NCBI GenBank assembly: GCA_963782255.1
Contig: CAWAIS010000001.1
Coordinates: 4,464,001 to 4,528,000 of the forward strand
Reading direction: 5' to 3'
DNA from: Roseiarcus sp963782255
GTDB taxonomy: Bacteria > Pseudomonadota > Alphaproteobacteria > Rhizobiales > Beijerinckiaceae
DNA length: 64,000 nucleotides
The notes under the pieces were generated by a model that ran no database searches, was not told the DNA's origin, and saw only the letters and a program-made list of their open reading frames with translations. Shown here one piece after another: positions 8,762 to 17,600 of this stretch (positions within the stretch are counted from its first letter, which is position 1; every line of letters begins with the position of its first letter). The position numbers were made by a program, and so were the translations under genes.

Positions 8762-10171
8762 TTACGACGCTGGCGAGACAATCCGGCCGCGTAGCGAATT
8801 CGGCGCGACGTCGACGATTTCAACGTCGGCCATCGTCCCGATCAGCGAGGTGGGGCCTTCGGCGAAGACCGCCTGCATGTAGGGGGAGCGTCCAATGACC
8901 TGGCTTGGATGACGGCCGGGCTTCTCGAACAAGACTTCGAGCTTGCGTCCGAGGCAGGCCCGATTGAACGCCTGACGTTGCTCCTCGAGCAGCGCCTGCA
9001 ACGCAGCGAGACGATTCGCCTTCATCGCCTCGTCAATCTGCTCGTCCATCCCGGCGGCCGGCGTCCCCGGTCTTGAGGAATACTTGAAGGCGAAAGACGA
9101 AGCATAACCGACCGCCCGCACAAGATCGAGCGTCGCCTCGAAGTCGGCCTCGCTCTCGCCAGGGTAGCCCACGATGAAATCGGAGGAAAGGGCGATGTCC
9201 GGCCGCGCGGCGCGTGTTCGCAAAACAACGTCGAGATATCCGGCGACGCGATGGCGTCGGTTCATCGACGCCAGCATCGGGTCGGACCCCGATTGAACCG
9301 GCAGATGGAGATACGGGGCCAAGGCTTCGACGTCGCGGTGGGCCGCGATGAGGTCGTCGGTCATGTCGTTGGGATGCGACGTCGTGTAGCGCACGCGGCC
9401 GATCCCTGGAACCGCGGCGACCTCCCGGATAAGCTCCGCAAGCGAGGCTGTGTCCCCGGCTCGGCTGCGGCCGTGATAGGCGTTGACGTTCTGTCCGATC
9501 AGCGTCACTTCCCGCACCCCGGCGCGCGCGAGATGTGCGGCCTCCGCCACGACCTCGCCGACCGGACGCGAGGATTCGGCACCGCGCGTATAGGGCACCA
9601 CGCAGAACGAGCAGAACTTGTCGCAGCCTTCCTGGACCGTCACAAAAGCGCAAACCCCGCGCCGCGCGACCGCCGCCGGCGGGCTCGCGGGAAGCCGCGA
9701 AAATTTGTCCTCGACAGGAAAATCGGCGGCGATCACGCCGGAACGAACTTCCGCCTCCCGCAACAGTTCCGGCAGGCGGTGATAGCTTTGCGGACCGACG
9801 ACGACGTCGACCGCCGGTTGGCGGCGCAGGATTTCGCCGCCCTCGGCCTGGGCGACGCAGCCCGCGACGACCAGCATCGTCCGGCGCCCGCTTATGCGCC
9901 GCTCCTCTTTCAGCTCGCGCAGCTTGCCGAGCTCCGAGAAGATCTTTTCGGAGGCCTTTTCGCGAATATGGCAGGTGTTGAGGACGATGAGATCGGCCTC
10001 TGCGACGTCCCCAGCCTCCGCGTAGCCCTCGAGCGCCACAAGATCGGCCATGCGCTGCGAATCGTAGACGTTCATCTGGCAGCCAAAGGACTTGATCAGC
10101 GCCCGCCGGACTTGCCTCGGCGGGTTCATAAGGGCGTTGCGAACGTCTTCAGCCGTGTTCGTTTCGGACAA
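8762..10171 (-). CDS. miaB: tRNA-2-methylthio-N6-dimethylallyladenosine synthase MiaB
   Basis: A 469-residue radical SAM methylthiotransferase that modifies A37 of tRNAs reading UNN codons. All six cluster cysteines are present: C31, C67 and C105 in the N-terminal UPF0004 domain, and C183, C187 and C190 (CDKFCSFC) in the radical SAM domain. A C-terminal TRAM domain begins near residue 390. The start at 10171 is 30 bases after the acyltransferase stop on the same strand. Confidence 0.97.
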   Translation of the reverse strand: MSETNTAEDVRNALMNPPRQVRRALIKSFGCQMNVYDSQRMADLVALEGYAEAGDVAEADLIVLNTCHIREKASEKIFSELGKLRELKEERRISGRRTMLVVAGCVAQAEGGEILRRQPAVDVVVGPQSYHRLPELLREAEVRSGVIAADFPVEDKFSRLPASPPAAVARRGVCAFVTVQEGCDKFCSFCVVPYTRGAESSRPVGEVVAEAAHLARAGVREVTLIGQNVNAYHGRSRAGDTASLAELIREVAAVPGIGRVRYTTSHPNDMTDDLIAAHRDVEALAPYLHLPVQSGSDPMLASMNRRHRVAGYLDVVLRTRAARPDIALSSDFIVGYPGESEADFEATLDLVRAVGYASSFAFKYSSRPGTPAAGMDEQIDEAMKANRLAALQALLEEQRQAFNRACLGRKLEVLFEKPGRHPSQVIGRSPYMQAVFAEGPTSLIGTMADVEIVDVAPNSLRGRIVSPAS

Positions 10172-10201
10172 TTAGGGTCTCCGGACCTGCCATGCTCGTA
10201 T

Positions 10202-11062
10202 TTAAGCGCTTTCCGATGCCGTGAACATAGGCGACCCTCTCGCAGCCTTTGCTCCGGTGGCGAGCTTGCGGACGGCCGCCTCGGTCAGCCGGGCGACGTC
10301 CTTCCGGTCCATGTCGGACAGGACGCGGATTGGCGGACCGTAATAAACGTCGCAAGTTACGCGACCGCCCCGGGCAAAACGGAAAAAATGCGGGAGAAAC
10401 GTCATGTCGCCATACCAAGCAACTCTCGGCCGCTCGACGCGGGAGAGCGGCAGCCCCGCGAGGCGCGAATAGTCGAGGAAAATGGGCTGGACGATCGCGG
10501 GACGGTCATTGTCGCCAAAGGCCGCGAGCCGGATCGCTTCGAAATGCGAGGATCGGAATGGCAGCAGGCGGTTGCCATCCCCGGTCGTCGCCTCGGGAAA
10601 GAGGACGACAGGCAAACCCGCGCGCATTGCCCGAGCCATGCGAGCGTTGACGCCGGGGATGCAGGAACGGCGATGGCGATCAACGTACACCGCCCCCTGC
10701 AGCGCGACCAGTTCGCGCCCGATCGAATGTTCGCCGATCTCCTTCTTGGCCAGAAAGCTCATCGGTCCAAGCGAAGCGAGGACGGGGATATCGAGCCAGG
10801 AGACGTGATTCGCGACGATCAATTGCGTCGCGGCGGCGCTCAACGTCCCGTGCCGGCGGACCCTGACGCCAAGCCCTGCGCAGAGCAAGCGCTGAAAAAA
10901 GACAGGCGCCCTGCGGCCAACACCCCAGCCGAACGCCTGCGCGAGCCGGCAAGGCGGCCCGAACGCGGCGACAAAAGCCGTGAGCGCCAAGATCAGGCAC
11001 AGAAGCCGGATCGAGGTCGCGCCGAGGGGCGGCGATTCCGCGTTCGCGACCGTCGCGCTCAC
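10202..11062 (-). CDS. 1-acyl-glycerol-3-phosphate acyltransferase (PlsC-like)
   Basis: A 286-residue membrane-bound lysophospholipid or ornithine-lipid acyltransferase. The N-terminal hydrophobic segment (about residues 17-37) anchors it. The acyltransferase motifs NHVSWLDIPVL (the HX4D box, near residue 90) and FPEATTGDG (the EGTR-type box, near 154) are clear, with YVDR between them. The EGTR box reads EATT, a common variant. It overlaps the rimI stop region by 4 bases. OlsA and PlsC cannot be told apart from sequence alone. Confidence 0.88.
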   Translation of the reverse strand: MSATVANAESPPLGATSIRLLCLILALTAFVAAFGPPCRLAQAFGWGVGRRAPVFFQRLLCAGLGVRVRRHGTLSAAATQLIVANHVSWLDIPVLASLGPMSFLAKKEIGEHSIGRELVALQGAVYVDRHRRSCIPGVNARMARAMRAGLPVVLFPEATTGDGNRLLPFRSSHFEAIRLAAFGDNDRPAIVQPIFLDYSRLAGLPLSRVERPRVAWYGDMTFLPHFFRFARGGRVTCDVYYGPPIRVLSDMDRKDVARLTEAAVRKLATGAKAARGSPMFTASESA

Positions 11063-11541
11063 CGCAGGGCCTTGCGCATGATGACGGCAGTCGCGCGGGC
11101 GCCGTCCGCGCGACGGTAGTAGCCCGGCCGCTCGCCTACCTTCTCGAAGCTCAGGCGCCTGTAGAGCGCAAGCGCCGCCGCGTTGTCCTCATCGACTTCG
11201 AGGAATACGGCGGCCGCTCTCGCATTGGCGGCCTGGCGCAGGCTCTCCGCCAGCAAGGCGCGCCCGACGCCCCTGCCCTGCGAATCCGGTTCGACGGCAA
11301 TGGTCAGGATTTCCGCCTCATCCGCCGCGAGCCGCGACAGGACGAAGCCGCGCAAACGGCCGTTGGCCGGGTCCAGCGCCGCGGCGGCGAAGATCGAGGG
11401 GCTCGAAATCAACTGGGCGATCTCCTCCGTCGACCAGGGATGCGCGAAACCCGCCGCGTGGAGGCGTGCGCACGCCGCTGCTTTCTCGACTCGCAGCGGC
11501 CGAATGACGGGCGGGGAAAATCTGCCAAGGCTGAAAACCAT
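11059..11541 (-). CDS. rimI: Ribosomal-protein-alanine N-acetyltransferase RimI
   Basis: A 160-residue GNAT acetyltransferase. The acetyl-CoA loop reads EPDSQGRGVGRALL (about residue 87), followed by LEVDEDNAAALALYRRLSFEKVGERPGYY, the usual RimI C-terminal motif. It lies 12 bases after tsaB and overlaps the acyltransferase gene, the normal alphaproteobacterial arrangement. In many Rhizobiales a fur-family gene follows rimI; none is seen here. Confidence 0.92.
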   Translation of the reverse strand: MVFSLGRFSPPVIRPLRVEKAAACARLHAAGFAHPWSTEEIAQLISSPSIFAAAALDPANGRLRGFVLSRLAADEAEILTIAVEPDSQGRGVGRALLAESLRQAANARAAAVFLEVDEDNAAALALYRRLSFEKVGERPGYYRRADGARATAVIMRKALR

Positions 11542-11553
11542 GGAGCTTGCAAG

Positions 11554-12243
11554 TCAGGGCGACGCCTTTACGATCGGCTCGGCCGGGTTCGGGCGGGCAT
11601 CCGGAGGCTTCGCGTACAGCGGGCGCGCCGGATTGGCGGCGGGGTCGAGCGCGAGACCGACTCGGGCGACGGCGACAATGTCGGGCGCCGCCATCGCGGT
11701 GCTGAGGTCGTAAGGCAGCCCGGCGCGGTGGGCCTCGGCCGCGACCATCGCGGCGGCGTCGCCCGTCAGAAACGCCGGTCCGGCGCCTATCCCGCGCACG
11801 CATTCGCGCACCGTATCGCATCGCGGCGGCCCGAGCGGGCGGCCGGACGGCTCAAACAACTGGAAATAAACGGCGCCATGTCGCGCATCGATGGCCGCGG
11901 CGATGACGCCAGTCCGCGGCTCGCTTAAAAAGGGCACGGCGAAGGCGACCAGCGTCGAGACGCCGATCACCGGAACGCCGAGGGCGAGTCCCATCGCCCG
12001 GCCCATGGCCAAGCCGACCCGGATGCCGGTGAAAGAGCCGGGTCCAGTGGCGACAGCGATCCGATCGAGTGAGGCGAGCCCGCCCTCTACAGCGCGCGAC
12101 GCCTCTTCGACCATCGGGGCGAGCGCTTCGGCATGTCCCCGCGCCATCGCCCGGCTGATGACTGTCAGTGGTTCGACCACATCGCTGTCGACGATCGCGA
12201 CCGAGGCCGCGCCGCAGGAGGTGTCGATCGCGAGAATGCGCAT
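11554..12243 (-). CDS. tsaB: tRNA threonylcarbamoyladenosine biosynthesis protein TsaB
   Basis: A 229-residue pseudo-ATPase partner of TsaD in making the t6A modification of ANN-decoding tRNAs. The start chosen is 12243 (MRILAIDTSCGAASVAI); four extra codons upstream are open. The fold motifs MRILAIDTS and GPGSFTGIRVG (about residues 72-82) are diagnostic. It forms a tsaB-rimI-acyltransferase run on the minus strand. Its start is 16 bases downstream of the argB stop. Confidence 0.93.
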   Translation of the reverse strand: MRILAIDTSCGAASVAIVDSDVVEPLTVISRAMARGHAEALAPMVEEASRAVEGGLASLDRIAVATGPGSFTGIRVGLAMGRAMGLALGVPVIGVSTLVAFAVPFLSEPRTGVIAAAIDARHGAVYFQLFEPSGRPLGPPRCDTVRECVRGIGAGPAFLTGDAAAMVAAEAHRAGLPYDLSTAMAAPDIVAVARVGLALDPAANPARPLYAKPPDARPNPAEPIVKASP

Positions 12244-12259
12244 GGCGCTGTCCAACTCT

Positions 12260-13153
12260 CTATCGGGTGATGAGAGTCCCGGCGCCGTAGTCGGTCAACA
12301 GCTCGATCAGCACCGCATGAGGGATTTTGCCATCGAGAATGACGACGCCCTCGACGCCCCTCTCGATCGCATAGATGCAAGTCTCAACTTTCGGAATCAT
12401 GCCGCCTGTGATCGTGCCGTCGGCGATCAGGCCGCGGATGTCGTCGACCCGCAGTTCCTTGATCAGATTATTGTCCTTGTCGAGGACGCCCGCAACGTCG
12501 GTCAGGAACAAGAGGCGCTTGGCGCCGAGCGCGCCCGCGATCGCGCCGGCGAACGTGTCGGCATTGACGTTGTAGGTCTGCCCATCGGCGCCCTGCGCGA
12601 CCGGCGCCAGCACCGGGATCAATTCGCGCCCGAGAATCTGTTCAAGCACAGTCATATCCACCTTGTCCGGCTCGCCGACAAAGCCGAGGTCGACCACGTC
12701 CTCATCCGGTCCGGCGCTGTGTGGACGGTGAACCTTTCGCGCAATCACCATATTGCCGTCCTTGCCGCAGAGGCCGACGGCACGACCGCCTTCGGCGTTG
12801 ATCGAGCCGACGATCGATTTGTTGATCGAGCCGGCGAGAACCATCTCCACAATCTCGATGGTCGGCTTGTCCGTGACCCTGAGGCCGCCAGAAAACTGCA
12901 ACTCGATGCCGAGCTTCTTCAACATCGAGCCGATCTGCGGCCCACCGCCATGGACGACGACCGGATTGATGCCGGACTGCTCGAGAAGCACCATGTCCTT
13001 GGCGAAATCGCGCGCCTTCTGCTCGTCGCCCATTGCGTGGCCGCCGTACTTCACGACGACAATCGTGTCGTCGTAGCGCAGCATGTGCGGCAGCGCCTGC
13101 ATCAGAATCTCGGATTTCTGCTGCGGCGTGGCGTTGAGGGCGTCGGTCATCAA
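12260..13153 (-). CDS. argB: Acetylglutamate kinase ArgB
   Basis: A 297-residue amino acid kinase that phosphorylates N-acetylglutamate in arginine synthesis. The phosphate-binding loop VVKYGGHAMGDE is near residue 33 and the substrate loop VVHGGGPQIGSML near 67. SGGLRVTDKPTIEIVEMVLAG-type blocks follow at about 90-105. Length and motifs are complete. It is the first gene of the minus-strand block, with divergent choX to its right. Confidence 0.97.
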   Translation of the reverse strand: MMTDALNATPQQKSEILMQALPHMLRYDDTIVVVKYGGHAMGDEQKARDFAKDMVLLEQSGINPVVVHGGGPQIGSMLKKLGIELQFSGGLRVTDKPTIEIVEMVLAGSINKSIVGSINAEGGRAVGLCGKDGNMVIARKVHRPHSAGPDEDVVDLGFVGEPDKVDMTVLEQILGRELIPVLAPVAQGADGQTYNVNADTFAGAIAGALGAKRLLFLTDVAGVLDKDNNLIKELRVDDIRGLIADGTITGGMIPKVETCIYAIERGVEGVVILDGKIPHAVLIELLTDYGAGTLITR

Positions 13154-13251
13154 GGGCTCCGGAAGGCGGCGGGGCGCACGGCCCCGCTTCTAACGGCTTG
13201 CTGGACCAATCTCAAATTGTTCGCCCGACGCCGAGGGGCCTCGCGCGAGAA

Positions 13252-13302
13252 TTGACCCGGTCCGCCTCAGGTCCGATAGTGCGGAACGGCAGACGGTTCC
13301 GC
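13252..13302 (+). promoter_or_regulatory. Candidate sigma70 promoter and inverted repeat upstream of choX
   Basis: TTGACC (13252-13257) and GATAGT (13275-13280) are separated by 17 bases. Directly downstream lies an inverted repeat, GCGGAAC (13281-13287) and GTTCCGC (13296-13302), with an 8-base spacer where an operator or 5' hairpin would sit. It is 38 bases upstream of the choX start. The function is inferred from position and consensus only. Confidence 0.45.
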
Positions 13303-13339
13303 CACGACGGCGGTCCCGAGATCAGGGAGGTTTGTGGCG

Positions 13340-14287
13340 ATGAAGAAAGCTATTGTTCTGGCGCTGTCGACGATGATTGCGGTCGTCGGCGGGTCGGTCG
13401 CGTTCGCCGGCGACCCGGACAGTTGCAAGACAGTCAAATTTTCAGACGTGGGCTGGACCGACATCACCGCGACGACCGCGATCACCAGCGAGATCCTCAA
13501 GGGTCTCGGCTATACGCCGAAGGTGACGGTCCTCTCAGTGCCCGTTACCTACGCGTCGATGAAGAACAAGGACATCGACGTCTTCCTCGGCAACTGGGAG
13601 CCCTCGATGGAGAACGACCGCAAGCCCTATATCGCGGACAAGTCAGTGGTCGTGGTCGGGGCCAACCTGCCGACGGGCGCCAAATACACCCTCGCCGTTC
13701 CGCAATACACCTATGACAAGGGACTCAAGGATTTCGCCGACATCGTCAAGTTCAAGGATTCGCTCAAGGGCAAGATCTTCGGCATCGAGCCCGGCAACGA
13801 CGGCAACCGCCTCGTCCTCGACCTCATCAAGAACGGCAAGTTCGGCTTGAAAGACTTCCAGCTGGTCGAATCGAGCGAGCAGGGCATGCTCGCCGAAGTC
13901 CAGCGCGCGACGAGCCACAAGGAAGACGTCGTCTTTCTCGGCTGGGCGCCCCATCCGATGAACGTCAACTTCAAGATACAGTACCTGACCGGCGGCGATG
14001 ACAGCTTCGGACCCAACTTCGGCGGCGCCATCGTCTACACCAACGAACGCGCCGGCTTTGCCGCCGAGTGTCCGAATGCGGCGAAGCTCATCAAGAACAT
14101 GGTCTTCACCGTCGATATCGAGAACGAGGTGATGAACAAGATCTTGACCGACGGCATGGAAGGACCGGCCGCCGCAACGGCGTGGCTCAAGACCAATCCC
14201 AAGGAGCTCAGCGCCTGGCTGGACGGGGTGACGACCTTCGACGGCAAGCCGGGCCTCGAGGCGGTCAAGCAGAGCCTCGGGCTGTAA
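13340..14287 (+). CDS. choX: Choline ABC transporter substrate-binding protein ChoX
   Basis: A 315-residue periplasmic binding protein of the OpuAC/ProX fold. A signal peptide ends near AFA (residue 23). The aromatic ligand-box residues of the choline-binding family are present in context: VGWTDI, GNWEPSM and GWAPHPMN. I start it at ATG 13340, 9 bases after AGGGAGG; a GTG six bases earlier would be too close to that site. It heads a plus-strand choXWV operon. The closest known function is high-affinity choline uptake in rhizobia. Confidence 0.92.
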   Translation: MKKAIVLALSTMIAVVGGSVAFAGDPDSCKTVKFSDVGWTDITATTAITSEILKGLGYTPKVTVLSVPVTYASMKNKDIDVFLGNWEPSMENDRKPYIADKSVVVVGANLPTGAKYTLAVPQYTYDKGLKDFADIVKFKDSLKGKIFGIEPGNDGNRLVLDLIKNGKFGLKDFQLVESSEQGMLAEVQRATSHKEDVVFLGWAPHPMNVNFKIQYLTGGDDSFGPNFGGAIVYTNERAGFAAECPNAAKLIKNMVFTVDIENEVMNKILTDGMEGPAAATAWLKTNPKELSAWLDGVTTFDGKPGLEAVKQSLGL

Positions 14288-14375
14288 GCCCAAGTCTGAA
14301 CGCTTAGGCGCCCTTTCGCGACGCGTCGGCGGATGAGCGCCGGGCGGCTCCTGGCCGCCGAGGGAGACAAGCCCG

Positions 14376-15224
14376 TTGGAGAGTTGGTTCACCGAGCCGA
14401 AACTGCCGCTCGGCCGCTTGGTCAAGATCGGGATCACCTGGCTGCAGGACAACGCCGCCGGCTTCTTCGACGCGGTCACGGCGGCGATTGACTTCCTCGT
14501 CGACGGCTCGACCGCGATCCTGTTGCACGTGCCGTTTCTTGTCGTCGTGCTCGCCGTCGCTGCGCTCGCCTACTGGCTGCATCGGTCGTGGCGCCTTGCG
14601 GCGTTCGTCGTCATCGCGTTCATCTTCATCGCCAACCTGGGCTACTGGCAGGCGACGATCGAGACGATTTCGCTGGTCGGATTCTCCACCCTGGCGAGCG
14701 TCGTCATCGGGGTCCCGGTCGGCGTCGCGTCAGCCCATCGGCCCTGGCTCTACGCACTGTTGCGCCCGCTGCTCGATCTGATGCAGACGCTGCCGACCTT
14801 CGTCTACCTGATCCCGACCTTGGTGCTGTTCCATCTCGGCTCGGCGCCGGGGCTGATCTCGACCGTGATCTTCGCGATCGCAGCGCCAATCCGGCTCACT
14901 CATCTGGGCATCGCTTCCGTGCCGCTGCCGTTGAAAGAGGCCGGGGAGGCGTTCGGCGCGACGAAGCGGCAACTTCTCTGGAAGGTCGAACTTCCCTACG
15001 CCATGCCGACGATCATGGCCGGTGTGACGCAGTGCATCATGCTGAGCCTCTCCATGGTCGTGATCGCTGCGCTGGTAGGCGCCGCCGGCCTCGGCACGCC
15101 GGTCGTGCGCGCGCTCGGCACCGTCAACATTCCGATGGGAATCGAAGCGGGCGTCTCGATTGTCCTTCTCGCGATCGTGCTCGACCGCGTTTTCCGCAAT
15201 CCCGAGCGAAAGAGCGGCGCCTGA
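14376..15224 (+). CDS. choW: Choline ABC transporter permease ChoW
   Basis: A 282-residue inner-membrane permease of the ProW/OpuAB type. Several hydrophobic helices fall between about residues 50 and 275. The EAA loop (KEAGEAFGATKRQLLWKVELPYAMPTI) is near residue 188. Translation appears to start at TTG 14376, with AGGGAG 9 bases upstream; the nearest ATG codons are far inside the protein. It ends one base before choV begins. Confidence 0.92.
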   Translation: MESWFTEPKLPLGRLVKIGITWLQDNAAGFFDAVTAAIDFLVDGSTAILLHVPFLVVVLAVAALAYWLHRSWRLAAFVVIAFIFIANLGYWQATIETISLVGFSTLASVVIGVPVGVASAHRPWLYALLRPLLDLMQTLPTFVYLIPTLVLFHLGSAPGLISTVIFAIAAPIRLTHLGIASVPLPLKEAGEAFGATKRQLLWKVELPYAMPTIMAGVTQCIMLSLSMVVIAALVGAAGLGTPVVRALGTVNIPMGIEAGVSIVLLAIVLDRVFRNPERKSGA

Positions 15225-15225
15225 C

Positions 15226-16428
15226 ATGTCCGCAGTGGTTTTCGATCACGTCGACATCGTCTTCGGAGACAAGCAGGCGGAAGCGCTGGCGCTTGTGGAT
15301 CGTGGCGCCGCCCGGGACGAGATCCTCAAAACCACAGGCGTCGTCCTCGGCGCCGCCGGGATCGATCTCTCGGTCGAGCCGGGCGAGATCTGTGTCCTCA
15401 TGGGACTGTCGGGATCTGGCAAGTCAACCATCCTGCGCGCCGTCAACGGACTGAACAAGGTCGCGCGCGGCAAGGTTTTCGTTCGTCATGGCGACGGCGT
15501 GATCGACGTCGCGCATTGCGGTCCGGGCGAACTCAGGATGCTGCGCACGAGCCGCATCGCGATGGTGTTCCAACAATTCGCCCTGCTTCCGTGGCGAACG
15601 GTCGCCGAGAATGTGGCGTTTGGGCTCGAGCTGCGGCGCATGCCGAAGGCCGACATCGATCGCATCGTCGCGGACAAGCTCGCGATGGTCGGCCTAACGC
15701 AATGGGCCGGCAAGTTCGGGCACGAATTGTCTGGCGGAATGCAGCAGCGGGTGGGCCTGGCGCGCGCCTTCGCCACCGACGCCGACATTCTCCTGATGGA
15801 CGAACCGTTCTCGGCGCTCGATCCGCTCATTCGCGACAAATTGCAGGACGAGCTCTTGAGCCTGCAGAAGGACCTCAAGAAGACGATCATTTTCGTCAGC
15901 CATGATCTCGACGAGGCGCTGAAGATCGGCAACCGCATCGCCATCCTCGAGGGCGGGCGCATCGTCCAGTGCGGCGCCGCCGAGGACATTCTCCTGCGTC
16001 CGACGAACGCCTACGTCGCCGAGTTCGTCAAGCACATGAACCCGCTGAACGTCCTGCGCGGCGGCGCCTTGATGACGCCGGCTGCCTCACTCCGCCGCAT
16101 CGACAACGAAGTGCATCTCGACCGGCGCGGCCGAATCCGCCTCCGGCTCGACGAGGCGGACCGACCGATCGGCGTGACGCTGGACGGGACCGCCGGGACG
16201 TTGGCCAAGGCGGACGGAGCGACTGGCGAGACCTCGGCGCCCGACGGCTTCGACGTCGTCGTCGCGCCGATCGATCTCAAGATGCGCTCGGCGATCGCGC
16301 TGCGCAGCGCATCGGGAAACCCGATCGTTCTCGTCGACCAGCTCGGCCGGATGGCGGGACTGTGCGGCGACGACGAGATCTATCGGGCGCTTCTGCAGCA
16401 GCGCCGGGCGATCACGGAGGGCGCATGA
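15226..16428 (+). CDS. choV: Choline ABC transporter ATP-binding protein ChoV
   Basis: A 400-residue ATPase. It has Walker A GLSGSGKST near residue 66, Q-loop FQQFALLPW, signature LSGGMQQR and Walker B ILLMDEPFSALDPL, then a C-terminal regulatory region of about 120 residues. An N-terminal stretch (DRGAARDEILKTTGVVLG) precedes the core, as in other ChoV/ProV proteins. I use ATG 15226, which follows choW by one base, rather than the longer open frame. With choX and choW it forms a complete quaternary-amine importer. Confidence 0.93.
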   Translation: MSAVVFDHVDIVFGDKQAEALALVDRGAARDEILKTTGVVLGAAGIDLSVEPGEICVLMGLSGSGKSTILRAVNGLNKVARGKVFVRHGDGVIDVAHCGPGELRMLRTSRIAMVFQQFALLPWRTVAENVAFGLELRRMPKADIDRIVADKLAMVGLTQWAGKFGHELSGGMQQRVGLARAFATDADILLMDEPFSALDPLIRDKLQDELLSLQKDLKKTIIFVSHDLDEALKIGNRIAILEGGRIVQCGAAEDILLRPTNAYVAEFVKHMNPLNVLRGGALMTPAASLRRIDNEVHLDRRGRIRLRLDEADRPIGVTLDGTAGTLAKADGATGETSAPDGFDVVVAPIDLKMRSAIALRSASGNPIVLVDQLGRMAGLCGDDEIYRALLQQRRAITEGA

Positions 16429-16580
16429 GGACCCGCTTTCCGTGCGGCCCCGTGACAAGGAGGGCGGATCATTTGCCCGGCGCCTCAATTCTCCAGCGAT
16501 CGCCTGGTGGAACTTTGTAATCAACGATTGCGTTCGCGGCTCGTCAGTGCGACAGAGCCGGACCGAATCGAGCCCATGCA

Positions 16581-17600
16581 ATGCCCGTCATCATCAACAG
16601 CCAGGAAATCCATCCGTTTCTGCCCTCGCTCGGCAGCCCGCTGGCGATCGAGCGGATCCGCGCGGAACACCAGGACATCCGTCCGCTGGAAATCGCCATC
16701 ATCAACCTGATGGCGGACAAGATCTCGACCGAGCGGCAACTGGCCCTTTGGCTCGGCAACACGATGCTTCAGGTCAGCTTGAGCTTCGTCGCGACCGACA
16801 GTTACCTCGAAGCCCTCGCTTCGGGACGGAAGACCCGGAACACGCCGGTGGAGCACATCCGCAAGTTCTACAGCGCGTTCAGCGACGTGAAGGACAAGAA
16901 ATTCGACGGCCTTATCGTCACCGGCGTCAACGCGCTTAAGCCGCGCGTCGAACAGGAGGACTTCTGGCCCGACGTTGTCGACGTGCTCAGATGGTCGATG
17001 ACGCACGCGTTTTCGTCGATGTTTCTGTGCTGGGGCGCCAAGGCGGCGCTCAAGTTCTTCCACGACGTCGACAGCCACAAGGGCGAGAGGAAGCTGTTCG
17101 GCCTGTTCGAACACCGGCTCGTGTCTGACAGAACCGGACTTTTGTTCGGCTTCCCCGACATCTTCCCCGTCCCGGTCTCGCGCTGGAAGAGCCCGCGACG
17201 CGAGGACATCCTGAAAGCGCCGGCGCTCGAAATCGTCGCCGATTCGGAGGAGGCGGGTCCGAACATGCTAGTCGAGTCGGAGCCGGCCGACGACGGGAGC
17301 GCTCTGTTTCCGCGGCGCGTCTACATCCTCAACCATCCCGAATATGAGACAGAGACGCTCAGCGCCGAATATCGCCGCGACAGCGGCGCGGATCCTTCGT
17401 ATCCGCTGCCGCGCCATTACTTTCCGGGCGACGATCCGTCGCGTCCCGCGCCCAATCTCTGGCGGCACACCGCCCACATCTACACGAACTGGGTCAAGGC
17501 GGTTTACGAGGCGACCCCCTACAATATCGCGGACATTCCGACTCCGCTACGGTCCGTCGAGGCGAGTCAGGCGCGCAGCGCGGCGTTCGCCGGATCGTAA
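16581..17600 (+). CDS. metA: Homoserine O-acyltransferase, MetA family (divergent type)
   Basis: A 339-residue MetA-family protein that activates homoserine for methionine synthesis. The nucleophile C150 (FLCWGAKAAL) and the His-Glu pair H252/E254 (NHPEYETETL) are present. In E. coli and Bacillus MetA a Gly or Glu after the TGAP motif is tied to succinyl or acetyl specificity. Here that loop reads TGVNALKPRVEQEDFW, with no TGAP and neither residue clearly in place, so the acyl donor cannot be read. The family assignment is firm; succinyl versus acetyl is open. Its 3' end overlaps the opposing dehydrogenase gene by 34 bases. No SAM-II-like leader is visible upstream. Confidence 0.88.
   Translation: MPVIINSQEIHPFLPSLGSPLAIERIRAEHQDIRPLEIAIINLMADKISTERQLALWLGNTMLQVSLSFVATDSYLEALASGRKTRNTPVEHIRKFYSAFSDVKDKKFDGLIVTGVNALKPRVEQEDFWPDVVDVLRWSMTHAFSSMFLCWGAKAALKFFHDVDSHKGERKLFGLFEHRLVSDRTGLLFGFPDIFPVPVSRWKSPRREDILKAPALEIVADSEEAGPNMLVESEPADDGSALFPRRVYILNHPEYETETLSAEYRRDSGADPSYPLPRHYFPGDDPSRPAPNLWRHTAHIYTNWVKAVYEATPYNIADIPTPLRSVEASQARSAAFAGS

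Noticed and set aside
9251..11119. A 622-codon plus-strand open frame across miaB, the acyltransferase and rimI
   Set aside because: It is rich in Arg/Asp/Gly with no motif and runs opposite three certain genes.
13334..13339. GTG start for choX
   Set aside because: It lies only 3 bases after AGGGAGG, while ATG 13340 has normal spacing and a classic signal peptide start.
16429..16580. SAM-II-type riboswitch upstream of metA, and a similar search upstream of metK
   Set aside because: No conserved pseudoknot-like segments of the known alphaproteobacterial met leader are recognisable by eye. A covariance-model search would be decisive.
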